This document shows, one piece after another, positions 4,754 to 5,168 of a stretch of 5,168 nucleotides of DNA. The notes beneath the pieces were generated by a model that was not told the origin of the DNA, ran no database searches, and saw only the letters and a list, made by a program, of their open reading frames with translations. This DNA comes from an uncultured Cryomorphaceae bacterium. GTDB taxonomy: Bacteria > Bacteroidota > Bacteroidia > Flavobacteriales > Schleiferiaceae. The position numbers and the translations under genes were made by a program. The stretch lies in contig CALCFH010000489.1 in NCBI GenBank assembly GCA_937900215.1, positions 1 through 5,168 on the forward strand, given 5' to 3'. Every line of letters starts with the position of its first letter. Positions within the stretch are counted from its first letter, which is position 1.

Positions 4754-5168
4754 ATGGACAATTTCGCAATCATCAACATTCAGGCAATCTTAGGAAGCCT
4801 TAGCATTATTATCGGATTCAATTGGTGGATTAAACCCCGTGTTGCCAAGCTTGCAATCCACGACGCACTCTTGCCTTTTGTGTTTTTAAACACTTTCCGT
4901 TATTTGGGATTGTCGTTTATGGCGAAGGAGCAGTTTTATTCAGGTTTCCCCGCAGACTTCTTGAGTACAGTAGGTCTTTGGGATATGTCGACATCCATTC
5001 TCGCGATCATCGCTTCTATCGCCCTCAAGTATAAATGGAGTTTTGCCATTCCCTTGGTTTGGATATTCAATATAGTAGGCTTTGCTGATTTGATTACTGC
5101 TTTCCCACAGTTTTTCGGATTAAAACTCTACGATCAGAACTTAGGCTTTATCTGGCTATTGTTCATCA
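4754..5168 (+). CDS. Multi-pass membrane protein of unknown function, 3'-truncated by window edge
   Basis: ATG 4754, after an A-rich leader, opens a frame with no stop before the window ends; 138 codons are visible (MDNFAIINIQAILGSLSIII ...). Hydrophobic segments at about residues 6-23, 38-55, 78-92, 96-116 and 131 onward suggest four or five membrane helices. Recognisable stretches are HDALLPFVFLNTFRYLGLSF (36-55) and WSFAIPLVWIFNIVGFADLI (95-114). The HxxL...R-x-x-G-L and W-x-F-N-x-x-G-x-x-D-L patterns recur in an uncharacterised family of roughly 150-170 residues that I recall but cannot name, so only the C-terminal end is likely missing. It lies 31 nt after the SDR gene on the same strand and is probably co-transcribed. 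Function unknown. Confidence 0.8.
   Translation, partial: MDNFAIINIQAILGSLSIIIGFNWWIKPRVAKLAIHDALLPFVFLNTFRYLGLSFMAKEQFYSGFPADFLSTVGLWDMSTSILAIIASIALKYKWSFAIPLVWIFNIVGFADLITAFPQFFGLKLYDQNLGFIWLLFI

Overview
The window looks like a piece of a Bacteroidota chromosome, most likely of the Flavobacteriales type. Four things suggest this. The second large gene ends in a type IX secretion (T9SS type A) sorting domain, a system confined to this phylum. Start codons are preceded by A-rich leaders rather than strong Shine-Dalgarno sequences. The base composition is moderately AT-rich. The lineages that come to mind for the proteins (VOC/PhnB-like, DUF6157, Cys-tailed ECF sigma factor, DUF4345, DltE-like SDR) include marine Flavobacteriia. 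All supported genes lie on the + strand.

Layout. Positions 1-285 hold the C-terminal part of a VOC (glyoxalase-like) protein cut by the window edge. Positions 327-737 hold a DUF6157-family gene interrupted by one in-frame amber codon (438-440) where relatives, as I recall them, have glutamine; it is a pseudogene, a sequencing error or a readthrough case. After a 227-nt gap comes a secreted cyanophycinase-like S51 peptidase with a signal peptide and a T9SS sorting tail (965-2275). After another 162-nt gap comes an ECF-type RNA polymerase sigma factor with a long C-terminal extension carrying a Cys-rich CGLVNKANPCRC motif (2438-3313).

Positions 3314-3573 contain no convincing gene but are packed with inverted repeats. 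These include a 10-bp perfect pair 87 bp apart, a 12-bp bulged hairpin that competes with it, several short GC-rich hairpins, and the palindromes CCCTAGGG and TTGGGCCCAA. This is the most unusual non-coding stretch in the window.

The right side is a compact, probably co-transcribed run: a four-helix DUF4345 membrane protein (3574-3939), a classical short-chain dehydrogenase of the DltE-like type (3958-4722), and the first 138 codons of another multi-pass membrane protein (4754 to the window end). Gaps are only 18 and 31 nt. The structured region sits immediately upstream and could be its leader.

I see no tRNA, rRNA, CRISPR array, transposase or phage gene. I cannot demonstrate a wholly new system. 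The best candidates for follow-up are the amber-interrupted DUF6157 gene, the palindrome-rich leader with mutually exclusive pairings, and the sigma factor that may carry its own sensor domain.
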